Source of the DNA: Methylobacterium sp. NMS14P
GTDB taxonomy: Bacteria; Pseudomonadota; Alphaproteobacteria; Rhizobiales; Beijerinckiaceae
Direction: 5' to 3'
Length of the DNA: 64,000 bases
Assembly: GCF_028583545.1 (NCBI RefSeq)
Contig: NZ_CP087106.1
Span: 1,364,001-1,428,000 of the forward strand
The notes beneath the pieces were generated by a model. It was given only the letters and a program-made list of their open reading frames with translations, was not told the origin of the DNA and did no database searches. This document shows positions 27,577 to 36,687 of this stretch, piece by piece. The translations under genes and the position numbers were made by a program. Every line of letters starts with the position of its first letter. Position 1 is the first letter of the stretch.

Positions 27577-27905
27577 CCGGGCTGTCGCTCCACGCCGTCG
27601 ACGCCGCCACGGGCCGGCCGGCCGAGGGGATGCGCGTGCGCGTCCTGCGCGCCGGGGGAAAGCGGCGGGTGATCGCCGAGGGCCGCCTCGGGGCGGACGG
27701 GACCCTCGACCATCCGGTCGTGCGGACGCGGCTCGCCGCCGGCCTCTACGAGGTCGTGTTCGTCATCGGCGACTTCGTCGGGGCCGCGGGGGAGGGGTTC
27801 CTGGAGGAGGCCGCGATCCGCTTCCGGCTCGACGACCCCGACCGCCACTGCCACCTGCCGCTGAAGTTCACCGCCTTCGGGGTGGCGCTGTTCCGCGGCT
27901 GCTGA
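27573..27905 (+). CDS. transthyretin/5-hydroxyisourate hydrolase-like protein
   Basis: The 110-residue protein matches HIUase from start (LSLHAVDAATGRPAEGMRV, with the first catalytic His) to end (HCHLPLKFTAFGVALFRGC). HIUase hydrolyses 5-hydroxyisourate in the uric acid pathway. The C-terminal signature, normally YRGS, is FRGC here, so the diagnostic tetrapeptide is altered at two positions. It starts at GTG, overlapping the amidase stop, and closes the operon. It may hydrolyse a related cyclic ureide rather than 5-hydroxyisourate. Confidence 0.85.
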   Translation: MTGLSLHAVDAATGRPAEGMRVRVLRAGGKRRVIAEGRLGADGTLDHPVVRTRLAAGLYEVVFVIGDFVGAAGEGFLEEAAIRFRLDDPDRHCHLPLKFTAFGVALFRGC

Positions 27906-28034
27906 GCCGCACGCGCCGCCCTCGGACCCGGCCCGCGACGGCGCGGCCCGGCCGCCGCCCTCCCCCGCGAGGTGACCGGAGCCTCCGGAGAGCCTAGACT
28001 CGCCCCCGATCGCGGCGCGCGCAGGAGGAAGCCG

Positions 28035-28481
28035 ATGCGGGTTCAGGCGATGACGATCCCGGCCACGGCCGGGCCCGCGACGCGCGGCGCCCCACGGGCG
28101 CGCCTGCTGCTCGCCGCGCTGACGATCCTCGCGCTCCCGCTGGCCTTCGTCGCGGCCGCGCGGGTCCCCGCGGCGCCCGTCGATCCCGACCTCGTGCGGG
28201 TGATCCGCTTCATGGCGGCGCTCAAGGGCGGCTTCGCCCTGGCGGCGCTGGCCGGCTGCTTCTGGCGTCTCGGCCGGCCCGCCGGGTGGCGCAGCGCCGT
28301 CTACGTGGCCGGACCGCCGCTCATGGCGCTCGGGGCGGCCGGCCTGTGGTCCCTGCGCGATCCCGGGCTGGCGGCACTCGGCCTGCATCTCGGCCTGTTC
28401 GCGGTCCTCGCGGCGGCGCTGACCGATCGCGAGGCCCTGCCCGACCGGCTCCGCGCGGCGCGCCGTCAGATCGTCTCGTAG
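28035..28481 (+). CDS. hypothetical integral membrane protein
   Basis: The 148-residue product has four hydrophobic helices (for example LLLAALTILALPLAFVAAAR and SAVYVAGPPLMALGAAGLWS). AGGAGGAAG precedes the ATG. No family is recognised. Its 3' end overlaps the convergent next gene by 16 bases. Confidence 0.65.
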   Translation: MRVQAMTIPATAGPATRGAPRARLLLAALTILALPLAFVAAARVPAAPVDPDLVRVIRFMAALKGGFALAALAGCFWRLGRPAGWRSAVYVAGPPLMALGAAGLWSLRDPGLAALGLHLGLFAVLAAALTDREALPDRLRAARRQIVS

Positions 28482-28798
28482 GCGAACAGGACCGCGATCA
28501 GCGTCAGGCCGGTCAGCCCGATGACGAAGCAGATGTCGGCGCAGCGCTCCAGGCTGACCGAGAGGTCGCCGGCGTCGCCCAGGCGGATCGACAGGTAGGA
28601 CGCGATCGCGCTGACCAGGAACAGGATCGCAGTCAGGGCGGCGGCCTCGTCGACGTGGCTCGGCCCGATCCAGCCCTCGGCGATCTTCACGAGGCCGATC
28701 AGCGTGGTGCAGACGCCGACCATCGTGCCGGCATTGGGGAGGATGTGGCGCGACAGGCCATCCTCGCCGGACCCGGTAGCCTTCCGCCTTTCGGCCAT
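28466..28798 (-). CDS. small membrane protein
   Basis: The 110-residue protein starts MAERRKATGSGEDGLSRHIL and has about three membrane helices (TMVGVCTTLIGLVKIAEGWI; AALTAILFLVSAIASYLSIR; FVIGLTGLTLIAVLFAYETI). It resembles short orphan membrane proteins of Rhizobiales. It is convergent with the preceding membrane gene and divergent from the next. No function is known. Confidence 0.65.
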   Translation of the reverse strand: MAERRKATGSGEDGLSRHILPNAGTMVGVCTTLIGLVKIAEGWIGPSHVDEAAALTAILFLVSAIASYLSIRLGDAGDLSVSLERCADICFVIGLTGLTLIAVLFAYETI

Positions 28799-28861
28799 GC
28801 GCTCCTCGTACAGCTCCGCGCCGGCCGATGGCCACCTATATCGCGCCCGTGGAGGTTCGTC

Positions 28862-29209
28862 ATGAAGCGCCCGCTCACCACCAGCTTCTCCGCGCCGCCG
28901 CCGGAGCAGGCCCGCCCGCCCGAACCGGCGCCCGCCGCGGCGTCCTGGCGCGACGTCGCGCCGTTCGCGGCCGCCCTGATCGCGACCCTGGAGGCGATCG
29001 AGGCCGGGCAGAAGGCCGGGCCGGCGATGCGGGCGCACCGCTCCGCCATGCGCCGCCAGGGCGAGGCGGCCGCGGCGCTCGGCGGGTCCGAGGCGCTGGA
29101 GGCCGTCCTCCACCAAGTCGAGGAGGCCGACGCGGCGCGGGCCGAGCGGCGCCTCGCGCTCGTCCGCGAGGCGTGGGCGGGTTTGCCGGGGGAGGGGAGT
29201 GAGGGTTGA
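28862..29209 (+). CDS. hypothetical Ala-rich protein
   Basis: The 115-residue product has a Pro-rich N-terminus and a long helical, possibly coiled-coil, remainder (LIATLEAIEAGQKAGPAMRA, EVLHQVEEADAARAERRLAL-like). GGAGG lies eight bases before the ATG. No family is recognised. Confidence 0.5.
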   Translation: MKRPLTTSFSAPPPEQARPPEPAPAAASWRDVAPFAAALIATLEAIEAGQKAGPAMRAHRSAMRRQGEAAAALGGSEALEAVLHQVEEADAARAERRLALVREAWAGLPGEGSEG

Positions 29210-29417
29210 TTCCCCGAGGGAGCGCGGCGCCGGCCGATCGGGGATCGCGCGCCGGGGCAGAGGAATCCATGCGCCCTGATCGACACAGGTCTTCGATTCT
29301 GGCAGGTCTGACCCGCGTCACGCCGTTCCCGGTCTGGTCCGTCCGTTCGAACCGCGCGGCGCGCAGCCGAGCCGTCCGGCCCCGGCGCCTCGGTCGATCC
29401 AGTCAGAGAGCCGTTCG

Positions 29418-30386
29418 ATGTCGCTGCCGCTGGTTTCCCTGATCGTGCCGACCCTGAACCGTCTCGAGTTGCTGGCGCAGACCCTGAGCTCCGTCTCGAC
29501 GCAGGATTACGGCAACCTTGAGCTGATCATCAGCGACAACGCCAGCACCGATGCCACGGGAAGCTTCCTGGGCCAGCTCCGGAACGATCGGCTCACGGTC
29601 CTCACCCGGTCGTTCACGCTGCCCATGGAGGCGAACGTGACCGACGCGGTCCAGCACGCGCGCGGCAAGTACATGCTGCTGCTGAGCGACGACGATCTCA
29701 TCTCGAACACCTACATCTCGACGATGGTGGCGGCGTTCGAGGCCGACGACGCGGTTCAGGTTGGGCTGGGGCGCCGGGTTCTGATCGACGGCGCGAGCCA
29801 GATCCTGCACCAGGCCGAGCCGCTCTCGGCGAAGGCCCAAATCGAGGCCGCGGAGTCGTGGTTGACGCGGTACTTCGCCAGCCCGACGGCCCACACCCAG
29901 ATCAACACCGTCTTCTCGACCTTCTACCGGCGTGCCGCGTGGCTGGACGCCGGCGGGCAGCCGACGCTGTCGGGCTCCTACTTCTCCGACACGATCCCGT
30001 TCGTCGGCGTTCTCAACCGCGCGTCGAAGGTGTTCTACTCGCCCGAGGCCGTCTTCCTGTATCGGGTGCATGCGAATCAGGAGAGTCATCAGGCGACCTC
30101 GGCGGCGAAGCAGGCCTATGCGGGCATGTTCCAGTTCTTCGAGCAGTTGAAGCCGAAGCTCGGCGATCTTGCCCATTCGGATCCGCTCAAGTCCGCGCTC
30201 ATCCGGTATGTCCTGATGATGTTCTTCAACGCGTGCGGCCCTTTCGCCAAGGAGCAGAAGATCAGCGCGCCCGATCTGTACGGATTCTTCTGGAACGCAC
30301 TGAGCCGCCCCTCTCCCTCGGAGACCGGCGCGGCGGGGACGGGGGATCGGGCGAGGATGCGGCCGGCGGATCCAGCCGTCGCGTGA
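29418..30386 (+). CDS. family 2 glycosyltransferase
   Basis: The 322-residue protein begins LVSLIVPTLNRLELLAQTLS and has the GT-A donor-binding ISDNASTDATG and the metal-binding acidic motif LLLSDDDLIS. It transfers a sugar from a nucleotide donor. It sits 37 bases before the CDP-sugar genes on the same strand, so it may attach the dideoxyhexose made by that cluster. The C-terminus (after about residue 290) is Pro/Ala-rich and poorly conserved in character. Confidence 0.9.
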   Translation: MSLPLVSLIVPTLNRLELLAQTLSSVSTQDYGNLELIISDNASTDATGSFLGQLRNDRLTVLTRSFTLPMEANVTDAVQHARGKYMLLLSDDDLISNTYISTMVAAFEADDAVQVGLGRRVLIDGASQILHQAEPLSAKAQIEAAESWLTRYFASPTAHTQINTVFSTFYRRAAWLDAGGQPTLSGSYFSDTIPFVGVLNRASKVFYSPEAVFLYRVHANQESHQATSAAKQAYAGMFQFFEQLKPKLGDLAHSDPLKSALIRYVLMMFFNACGPFAKEQKISAPDLYGFFWNALSRPSPSETGAAGTGDRARMRPADPAVA

Positions 30387-30422
30387 GCCCCGATCGATGC
30401 CCAGCCGGTCCGGACCGTTGAG

Positions 30423-31517
30423 ATGACCCTCGAGCGCTATCGCGGCACCCGTGTCCTCGTCACGGGTCATACCGGCTTCAAGGGCGCGTGGCTCGTCGCC
30501 TGGCTGCTCGACCAGGGCGCCGAGGTGATGGGCCTCGCCTTGCCGCCTCCGGCCGAGAGGCCGAGTCTGTTCCGCGATCTCGCGCTCGCCGACCGGATGC
30601 AATCCGCCTTCGTGGATGTCCGCGATGCCGAGGCCGTGCGCAGAGCCGTTGCGGCGTTTCGTCCGGAGATCGTCTTCCACCTCGCGGCCCAGGCGCTGGT
30701 GCGACGCTCCTACGCCGACCCGCTCGAGACCTTCGCGGTCAACGTCATGGGCACCGCCCACGTGCTGGAGGCAGCGCGCCACACCGATTCGGTCCGCGCA
30801 GTCGTCTGCGTCACCTCGGACAAGTGCTACGAGAACCGCGAGTGGGTCTGGGGCTACCGCGAATCCGACCCGTTGGGCGGCAAGGATCCCTACAGCGCCA
30901 GCAAGGCCGCCGCGGAGATCGTGGCCGGCAGCTACCGGCAGGCCCTGATGCCGGGATCGCGCCTGCGCCTCGCCACCGCCCGCGGCGGCAACGTGATCGG
31001 CGGCGGCGACTGGTCAGAGGATCGGCTCGTGCCCGACCTCGTCCGCGCCATCCGGAGCGGCGCGCCGCTCACGCTGCGGAACCCGGACGCGGTCAGGCCC
31101 TGGCAGCACGTGCTCGAACTCCTGCACGGCTACCTGCTGCTCGGCGCGCGGCTCCTGGCCGCCGACGACACGGTGGTCGGTGCCTGGAATTTCGGCCCTG
31201 CCCGCGCCAGCGAGGTCGCGGTGCGGCGGCTGATCGAGCAGGCGCTGGCCGCCTGGGGCGGAGACCCCATCCCGGTCCGCATCGAGGCCTCGGCCCTGCG
31301 CGAGGCCGGGATCCTCAAGCTCGACGCGGCCAAGGCGGAGGCGGAGCTGGGCTGGCGCCCCCGGCTCGGCTTCGCCCGCACGGTACGCCTGACGATGGAG
31401 TGGTACCGCGACTACAGCGCGCGTCCCGCCGATGCCCAGGCGCTCGTCGAGGCCCAGATCGCGGAATACGGCCGGATCGCGGCCGCGGCCGGCCACGCAG
31501 ACGAGGACAGCGCCTGA
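30423..31517 (+). CDS. rfbG: CDP-glucose 4,6-dehydratase
   Basis: The 364-residue extended SDR has the RfbG-type nucleotide motif VLVTGHTGFKGAWL and catalytic YSASK in KDPYSASKAAAEIV, with the Thr-Ser-Asp segment VCVTSDKCYENREW. It converts CDP-D-glucose to CDP-4-keto-6-deoxyglucose, the branch point for 3,6-dideoxyhexoses. The next gene (RfbF) makes its substrate and RfbH acts on its product, so pathway placement is strong. Confidence 0.93.
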   Translation: MTLERYRGTRVLVTGHTGFKGAWLVAWLLDQGAEVMGLALPPPAERPSLFRDLALADRMQSAFVDVRDAEAVRRAVAAFRPEIVFHLAAQALVRRSYADPLETFAVNVMGTAHVLEAARHTDSVRAVVCVTSDKCYENREWVWGYRESDPLGGKDPYSASKAAAEIVAGSYRQALMPGSRLRLATARGGNVIGGGDWSEDRLVPDLVRAIRSGAPLTLRNPDAVRPWQHVLELLHGYLLLGARLLAADDTVVGAWNFGPARASEVAVRRLIEQALAAWGGDPIPVRIEASALREAGILKLDAAKAEAELGWRPRLGFARTVRLTMEWYRDYSARPADAQALVEAQIAEYGRIAAAAGHADEDSA

Positions 31518-31575
31518 TCATGCACGCACGTCGCCCCACCCTCCGCTCACGCCCCGCGGGCCGGGGAGACGGCCG

Positions 31576-32346
31576 GTGAAGGCCGTGATCCTGGCGGGCG
31601 GCCTCGGCACGCGCCTGTCCGAGGAGACCGCCACGCGGCCGAAGCCGATGGTCGAGATCGGCGGCCGGCCGATCCTGTGGCACATCATGAAGGGCTACAG
31701 CCGCCACGGCATCAACGACTTCGTGATCTGCCTCGGATACAAGGGGTACATCATCAAAGAATATTTTGCGAACTACTTCCTCCACATGAGCGATGTGACG
31801 ATGCACATCGCCGAGAACCGGATGGAGATCCACCGGAAGACCGCCGAGCCCTGGACCGTCACGCTGGTCGATACGGGCGACCAGAGCATGACCGGAGGCC
31901 GCCTGAAGCGCGTCCGGCATCACCTGGAGGGTGAGGAGATGTTCGCGCTCACCTACGGCGACGGCGTCAGCGACGTCGATGTCACCGCGCAGATCGCCTT
32001 CCACCGCGCCCACGGGAAGCGCGCCACCGTGACGGCGGTGCGGCCCGACAAGCGCTTCGGCTACCTCGCCCTCGACGGCGATCGGGTCACGGCCTTCGAG
32101 GAGAAGCCCGACAACGAGGGCGGCTGGATCAACGGCGGCTTCTTCCTCCTCGCGCCGTCGGTGATCGACACGGTCGCGGGCGACGAGACGGTCTGGGAGC
32201 GCGAGCCCCTGGAGCGCCTAGCCCGGGAGGGCGACCTGCAGGCCTTCATCCACGACGGCTACTGGCAGGCGATGGACACGCTCCGGGACAAGACCAACCT
32301 CGAGGCGCTCTGGGCGTCGGGACGGGCGCCGTGGAAGACGTGGTAG
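31576..32346 (+). CDS. rfbF: glucose-1-phosphate cytidylyltransferase
   Basis: The 256-residue protein opens with KAVILAGGLGTRLSEETATR and PKPMVEIGGRPILWHIMK, the signature of RfbF/AscA. It joins CTP and glucose 1-phosphate to form CDP-glucose, the first step of the local pathway. It starts at GTG 31576. Its 3' end overlaps the next gene start by 16 bases. Confidence 0.93.
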   Translation: MKAVILAGGLGTRLSEETATRPKPMVEIGGRPILWHIMKGYSRHGINDFVICLGYKGYIIKEYFANYFLHMSDVTMHIAENRMEIHRKTAEPWTVTLVDTGDQSMTGGRLKRVRHHLEGEEMFALTYGDGVSDVDVTAQIAFHRAHGKRATVTAVRPDKRFGYLALDGDRVTAFEEKPDNEGGWINGGFFLLAPSVIDTVAGDETVWEREPLERLAREGDLQAFIHDGYWQAMDTLRDKTNLEALWASGRAPWKTW

Positions 32347-33239
32347 CGCCGCCGCCCTTCGGCCGCCTGCTCATCACCGGCGCGACCGGCTTCGTCGGCG
32401 GACGTCTGACCCGGGGCTTCGCCGAGGCCGGCATCGCCGTCGGCGCCCTGGCGCGGGCGAACTCGGCCACCGAGTTCCTCGACCCGCGCGCGACGATCCT
32501 GCGCCACGACGGGGCGACGGACACGCTGCACGCCGCGATGCGCGCCTTCGCGCCCGAGGCGGTGATCCACGCCGCCACCCACTTCGTCGGCGTGCACGGG
32601 CCGGACCATGTGGCGCCGCTGATCCAGGCCAACCTGCTGTTCGGCACGCAGCTCCTCGACGCGATGGCGCGCTGCGAGGTCCGGCACATGGTCAATTTCG
32701 GCACGATCTGGCAGCATTTCGCGGGTGATCGCTACGATCCGGCGACCCTGTACGCGGCGACCAAGCAGGCCTTCGAGGATATCGCGGCCTACTACGCCGA
32801 GGCGGAAGGCTTCACGATCCTGACCTTGAAGCTGCCGGACACCTACGGACCGGCGGATCGCCGCGGCAAGCTCGTCTCGGCCCTGCTCCAGGCCCAGCGG
32901 GAGGGGCGACGGATCGACCTGTCCCCGGGCGAGCAGATGCTCAACCTGCTTCACGTCGACGACGTGCTGTCGGGGAGCCGCGCCGCCCTGGACAGGATCC
33001 GCGCGGCGCCCGGGCGCACGCGGGAATCCTTCGCGCTGCGCGGGCCCGAGACGCTGTCGCTGCGCGCGCTCGTGGCGCGGATCGAGCGTCTAGGCGCGCG
33101 GCCCGTTCCGGTGGCCTGGGGCGCGCGGCCCTACCGGGCACGGGAGGTGATGCGGCCCTGGATGGGGCCGCTCCTGCCCGGCTGGTCCGCCGCCGTCGGC
33201 CTGGATCGCGGCCTCACCGAACTGATGGCGGCGCAGTGA
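32331..33239 (+). CDS. NAD(P)-dependent SDR, likely 4-ketoreductase of the CDP-dideoxyhexose pathway
   Basis: The 302-residue protein has the dinucleotide motif LLITGATGFVGGRL and catalytic YAATK in TLYAATKQAFEDIA. It resembles abequose/paratose synthase (RfbJ) and AscF-type reductases, which reduce the 4-keto group in the last step. The start is GTG at 32331 (or the second GTG at 32340), inside the previous coding end. Together with the epimerase just downstream, AscF (CDP-ascarylose) is the best fit. An epimerase role is not excluded. Confidence 0.83.
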   Translation: MEDVVAPPPFGRLLITGATGFVGGRLTRGFAEAGIAVGALARANSATEFLDPRATILRHDGATDTLHAAMRAFAPEAVIHAATHFVGVHGPDHVAPLIQANLLFGTQLLDAMARCEVRHMVNFGTIWQHFAGDRYDPATLYAATKQAFEDIAAYYAEAEGFTILTLKLPDTYGPADRRGKLVSALLQAQREGRRIDLSPGEQMLNLLHVDDVLSGSRAALDRIRAAPGRTRESFALRGPETLSLRALVARIERLGARPVPVAWGARPYRAREVMRPWMGPLLPGWSAAVGLDRGLTELMAAQ

Positions 33240-33778
33240 TGTTCGAGATCCGGACCAGCGACCTTCCGGGGGTACTCGCCCTCCGCGCGCCCGGCAGCCG
33301 CGATGCCCGCGGCAGCTTCCACAAGCTGATGCACGCGCCGAGCCTCGCGGCAGCGGGGTTGAGGACCGATTTCGCCGAGGTCTACTGCTCCACCTCGGCG
33401 GGGGGCGTGATCCGCGGCATGCATTTCCAGGTGCCGCCCCACCAGCACGCGAAGCTCGTCTGGTGCCTGTCCGGTGCGGTGACGGACGTCGTCCTCGACC
33501 TGCGTCGGGGCTCGCCCGGCTACGGCCGCGCCGTCGCCCTCGACCTCGACGGGGCGGCGCCCGCCGGCGTCTACATTCCGGAGGGCTGCGCCCACGGCTT
33601 CGCCGTGCGCTCCAGCGCGGCGACGCTGCTCTACCTGGTCACGTCGGTCCACGCCCCCGCTGCCGATGTCGGCATCCGCTGGGACAGCTTCGGGTTCGAC
33701 TGGGGCATCGCGCACCCGACCCTGTCGGACCGGGATAGCCTGCATCCCGGTCTCGACGCGTTCGACACGCCGTTCTGA
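33239..33778 (+). CDS. RfbC-like sugar 3,5- or 5-epimerase (AscE-like)
   Basis: The 179-residue cupin-fold protein has the catalytic His in [12 protein letters not shown], and the segment [15 protein letters not shown] typical of RmlC/RfbC. RmlC epimerises dTDP-4-keto-6-deoxyglucose at C3 and C5; in the ascarylose pathway AscE epimerises C5 of the CDP-3,6-dideoxy-4-keto sugar. The surrounding CDP-specific genes and lack of Rml partners favour the AscE role. It starts at an ATG overlapping the previous stop (TGATG). Confidence 0.86.
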   Translation: MFEIRTSDLPGVLALRAPGSRDARGSFHKLMHAPSLAAAGLRTDFAEVYCSTSAGGVIRGMHFQVPPHQHAKLVWCLSGAVTDVVLDLRRGSPGYGRAVALDLDGAAPAGVYIPEGCAHGFAVRSSAATLLYLVTSVHAPAADVGIRWDSFGFDWGIAHPTLSDRDSLHPGLDAFDTPF

Positions 33779-33796
33779 GCCATGCGCCCGGTCAGC

Positions 33797-33838
33797 GACA
33801 GGCGCACCGACAGGCGCTCCGACAGGCGCTCCGACAGG
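33797..33838 (+). repeat. 12-base tandem repeat, about 3.5 copies
   Basis: The unit GACAGGCGCWCC occurs three times head to tail (first copy with A, the next two with T), followed by GACAGG. It lies in the 170-base gap between the epimerase and RfbH genes. It is out of any coding frame I would call and may vary in copy number between strains. Confidence 0.75.
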
Positions 33839-33948
33839 ACAGCAGGCGCGATCGCAGCGGGTCCCAGCGCCGATGTCAGTCTCACGCCCGGCCGATCCCG
33901 CGCTATAGCTGCCCGAGACCCGCGACCGGACAAAAGTGTTTCGTCCCC

Positions 33949-35268
33949 ATGACCGACGCCCTGCGCACCGAGATCCTGAGCCTCGCCCGGGCGCATTTCG
34001 AGGCCCGGGGGAAGCCGGCCTTCGTGCCGGGCGAGACCTACATCCCGCCCTCCGGCAAGGTCATGGACGCGGAGGATTGCGCCCACCTGATCGACGCCTC
34101 CCTCGACATGTGGCTGACGGCGGGGCGCTACGCCGACCGGTTCGAGCGGGAACTCGCGGCGGCGTTCGGACGGAAGCATGCGCGGCTGACCGTCTCGGGC
34201 TCGGCCGCCAACCTCCTGGCCTTCGCGGCGCTGACCTCGCCGAAGCACGGCGCGCGCCGCCTGCGGCCGGGCGACGAGGTGATCACCGTCGCGGCGGGCT
34301 TCCCGACCACCGTCGCGCCGATCGTGCAGCACGGCTGCGTGCCGGTCTTCGTCGACGTCGACGTCGAGACGCACAACGTCGATGTCGACCTGCTCGAGGC
34401 GGCGGTGACGCCGAAGACCCGCGCGGTGATGATCGCGCACTCGCTCGGGAACCCCTTCGACGTGGTCCGGGTGGCCGAGATCTGCCGCCGCCACGGCCTC
34501 TGGCTGGTGGAGGATTGCTGCGACGCGTTCGGCGCGACCATCGGCGGGCAGGGGGTCGGGACCTTCGGCGACGTCGCCACCCTGAGCTTCTATCCGGCCC
34601 ACCACATCACCACCGGCGAGGGCGGCGCGGTGCTGATGGACAAGGGCCCGCTCGCCAAGATCGTCGAGTCGTTCCGGGACTGGGGGCGGGACTGCTACTG
34701 CAAGCCCGGCACCGACAACACCTGTGGCAACCGCTTCGGCTGGAAACTCGGTGACCTGCCCCGCGGCTACGATCACAAGTACACGTACTCCCACATCGGC
34801 TATAACCTGAAGGTCAGCGACATGCAGGCTGCCCTGGGGGTGAGCCAGCTGACCAAGCTCGACCATTTCGTGGCGCGCCGCCGCGAGAACTTCGCCGGCC
34901 TGGAGCGGCGCCTGCGGGAGCGCGGGCTCGACCGGCTCTTCCATCTGCCGCGGGCGACCCCGGGCTCGGAGCCCAGCTGGTTCGGCTATCTCCTGACGGT
35001 GCGGGACGGGGCCGGCATCGATCGGAACGCCCTCGTCACGCGTCTGGAAGAGAAGCGCGTGGGGACACGGCTGCTGTTCGCCGGCAACCTGACCCGGCAG
35101 CCGGCCTTCCGGGACGTGACCTACAGGGTTCACGCCGCGCTGACCCACACCGACAAGATCATGCGCGACAGCTTCTGGATCGGCGTCTGGCCCGGCCTGA
35201 CGGATCCGATGCTCGACTACATGGCCGACACGCTGGCGTCGGTGACGCGGGAACTCGGCGCCGACTGA
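33949..35268 (+). CDS. rfbH: CDP-4-keto-6-deoxyglucose 3-dehydrase (E1)
   Basis: The 439-residue enzyme has the aspartate-aminotransferase fold but carries His where aminotransferases have the PLP-binding Lys ([14 protein letters not shown]), the hallmark of RfbH/AscC/DdhC. A Cys cluster near [19 protein letters not shown] matches the 2Fe-2S site. It removes the C3 hydroxyl, working with an NADH-dependent iron-sulfur flavoprotein reductase (E3) that is not encoded in this window. It ends the CDP-sugar cluster. Confidence 0.95.
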   Translation: MTDALRTEILSLARAHFEARGKPAFVPGETYIPPSGKVMDAEDCAHLIDASLDMWLTAGRYADRFERELAAAFGRKHARLTVSGSAANLLAFAALTSPKHGARRLRPGDEVITVAAGFPTTVAPIVQHGCVPVFVDVDVETHNVDVDLLEAAVTPKTRAVMIAHSLGNPFDVVRVAEICRRHGLWLVEDCCDAFGATIGGQGVGTFGDVATLSFYPAHHITTGEGGAVLMDKGPLAKIVESFRDWGRDCYCKPGTDNTCGNRFGWKLGDLPRGYDHKYTYSHIGYNLKVSDMQAALGVSQLTKLDHFVARRRENFAGLERRLRERGLDRLFHLPRATPGSEPSWFGYLLTVRDGAGIDRNALVTRLEEKRVGTRLLFAGNLTRQPAFRDVTYRVHAALTHTDKIMRDSFWIGVWPGLTDPMLDYMADTLASVTRELGAD

Positions 35269-35359
35269 CGGCCTCCTCCGGCCGCTGCGCTGCCGCAGGC
35301 TTGAGCGGACCGCGCGCGCGCACCACATCCACGGGAGCGACAGCGCGAGGCCGACGACC

Positions 35360-35542
35360 ATGCACGACCTCATCCACACCCTCCGCCTCTGGCTCTGGCG
35401 CCGCCAGGTGCGGGCCATGGCGCGGGAGTGCCGTATGTCCGGGACCAGCGACGGCGACTGGATCGCCGCCACCGTCGCGGCCTCCGCGACGAGCTCGGGC
35501 CCGGGCGCGCCGGTCTCGTATTCGAGCGGTGCCGGCCTGTAG
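35360..35542 (+). CDS. small hypothetical protein
   Basis: The 60-residue product (MHDLIHTLRLWLWRRQVRAM...) has an amphipathic, Arg/Trp-rich N-terminal helix and a low-complexity Ser/Ala/Gly tail. The ribosome site is weak. It could be a membrane-surface peptide or a chance frame. Confidence 0.4.
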   Translation: MHDLIHTLRLWLWRRQVRAMARECRMSGTSDGDWIAATVAASATSSGPGAPVSYSSGAGL

Positions 35543-35568
35543 CGGCGATCCCTCTCCGGGGAGCGCGG

Positions 35569-35853
35569 TCAGACTTCCGGAGACGGCTCGGCGGCGGCGG
35601 CACCCGGCTCGGGCGCCGGGCCGGTGTCGAGGGTGCCGCTGTTGACCAGGGCGCCGGCCCAGGCGCCCGCGATGATCCGGACCTGCTCGATGGCCTCGGC
35701 GCGGGTGAAGGGCCTGTCGCCGCCGCTCGGCCGGCCCTCGTCCCAGTAGACGTAGCCGGTGCGCCGGCCGGCCGCATCTTCGACGCAGGCGGCGTTCTCG
35801 AGGACGCAGATCCGGAGCGGGAGCTTGAGGCCGAGTGTGGGCATAGGGACCAT
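35569..35853 (-). CDS. hypothetical protein
   Basis: From the ATG at 35853 the product has 94 residues: MVPMPTLGLKLPLRICVLEN, a short beta-rich part with YVYWDEGR, then a helix (EAIEQVRIIAGAWAGALVN) and a Pro/Ala-rich tail. The in-frame extension upstream is Arg/Gly-rich and rejected. No family is recognised. Confidence 0.6.
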   Translation of the reverse strand: MVPMPTLGLKLPLRICVLENAACVEDAAGRRTGYVYWDEGRPSGGDRPFTRAEAIEQVRIIAGAWAGALVNSGTLDTGPAPEPGAAAAEPSPEV

Positions 35854-35906
35854 ATAGGGCACCGATCCGGCGGGAAATCGGCGCCCCCGCCGCGTGACGC
35901 TGCGCC

Positions 35907-36200
35907 TCAGGTTGGTCTCGCCGCGTCCAGCGCCTGCGTCAGGTGCGCGACGACCTCGTCGCCCTTGGGCGGCGGCTCGGCCTCCTCGACCCGCCGGGCG
36001 ACCTCCATGACGAGGTAGGTCACCGACGGCGGCCACGCCACGCCGTTGTCCAGGAGCATCCGGGCGGCGCTCACCAGCATCCGGAACTGGTCCGGCGGGA
36101 TCGTGGTCCCCGCCTCGTGCTGCGCGAGGATGTGGTCGGCGATCGCGGCCGCCAGTCCGGCGACTTCGGCCATCTTGTTGGGCGGATCACCAGCCGTCAT
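35907..36200 (-). CDS. hypothetical helical protein
   Basis: The 97-residue product starts MTAGDPPNKMAEVAGLAAAI and is mostly helical (ADHILAQHEAGTTIPPDQFR, LVMEVARRVEEAE). It lies 53 bases upstream of the next minus-strand gene and may be cotranscribed with it. No function is known. Confidence 0.6.
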   Translation of the reverse strand: MTAGDPPNKMAEVAGLAAAIADHILAQHEAGTTIPPDQFRMLVSAARMLLDNGVAWPPSVTYLVMEVARRVEEAEPPPKGDEVVAHLTQALDAARPT

Positions 36201-36687
36201 GTCAGGTCGCGCTCCGTCTGCGAAAGCACGGTGCGGAGCATCCGTCGCCTCTTCCGGGTCTCAGGCCGCCACGGTTCCACAAGCAACCCTGGCGAGCAAG
36301 CCGTGCGGCCGCGGCACGCCTGCGTCGCCGTGGACGCCGCGGATCTCGAGGGTCCGCGAACGATGCGCGCACGTCTCGGCGGCCGCCAGGAGGCCGGCGA
36401 GCCGGGCAGGTCGCCCGGCGTTGCGCCAGCCCGATCGACGGGGGGCGGACGGCGTCGGGGCTCCGCCACCGGCCGCACATCACTCCGAGCGAGGTGCACC
36501 CGCGGCTTCGCCGTGCTAGAACAGAAATGGAACAGATCACACGGGCGAGCCGGGCACAATCTGCGGGCGAGACCTTTCCTTCGAGGCCGGTGGACGCCTG
36601 TGGACGCGGCTCGAAAACGCCTGTCGCGGCCGGTCCTTGGTCGGTCCCCGCGGCCGGTGGAGAACCTGTGACAAACCGGGGGACAAG
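36201..36687. other. intergenic region
   Basis: About 490 bases between divergent small genes. Several frames are open, as expected at this GC content, but none reads like protein. No RNA gene or T-run terminator is seen. Confidence 0.4.
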
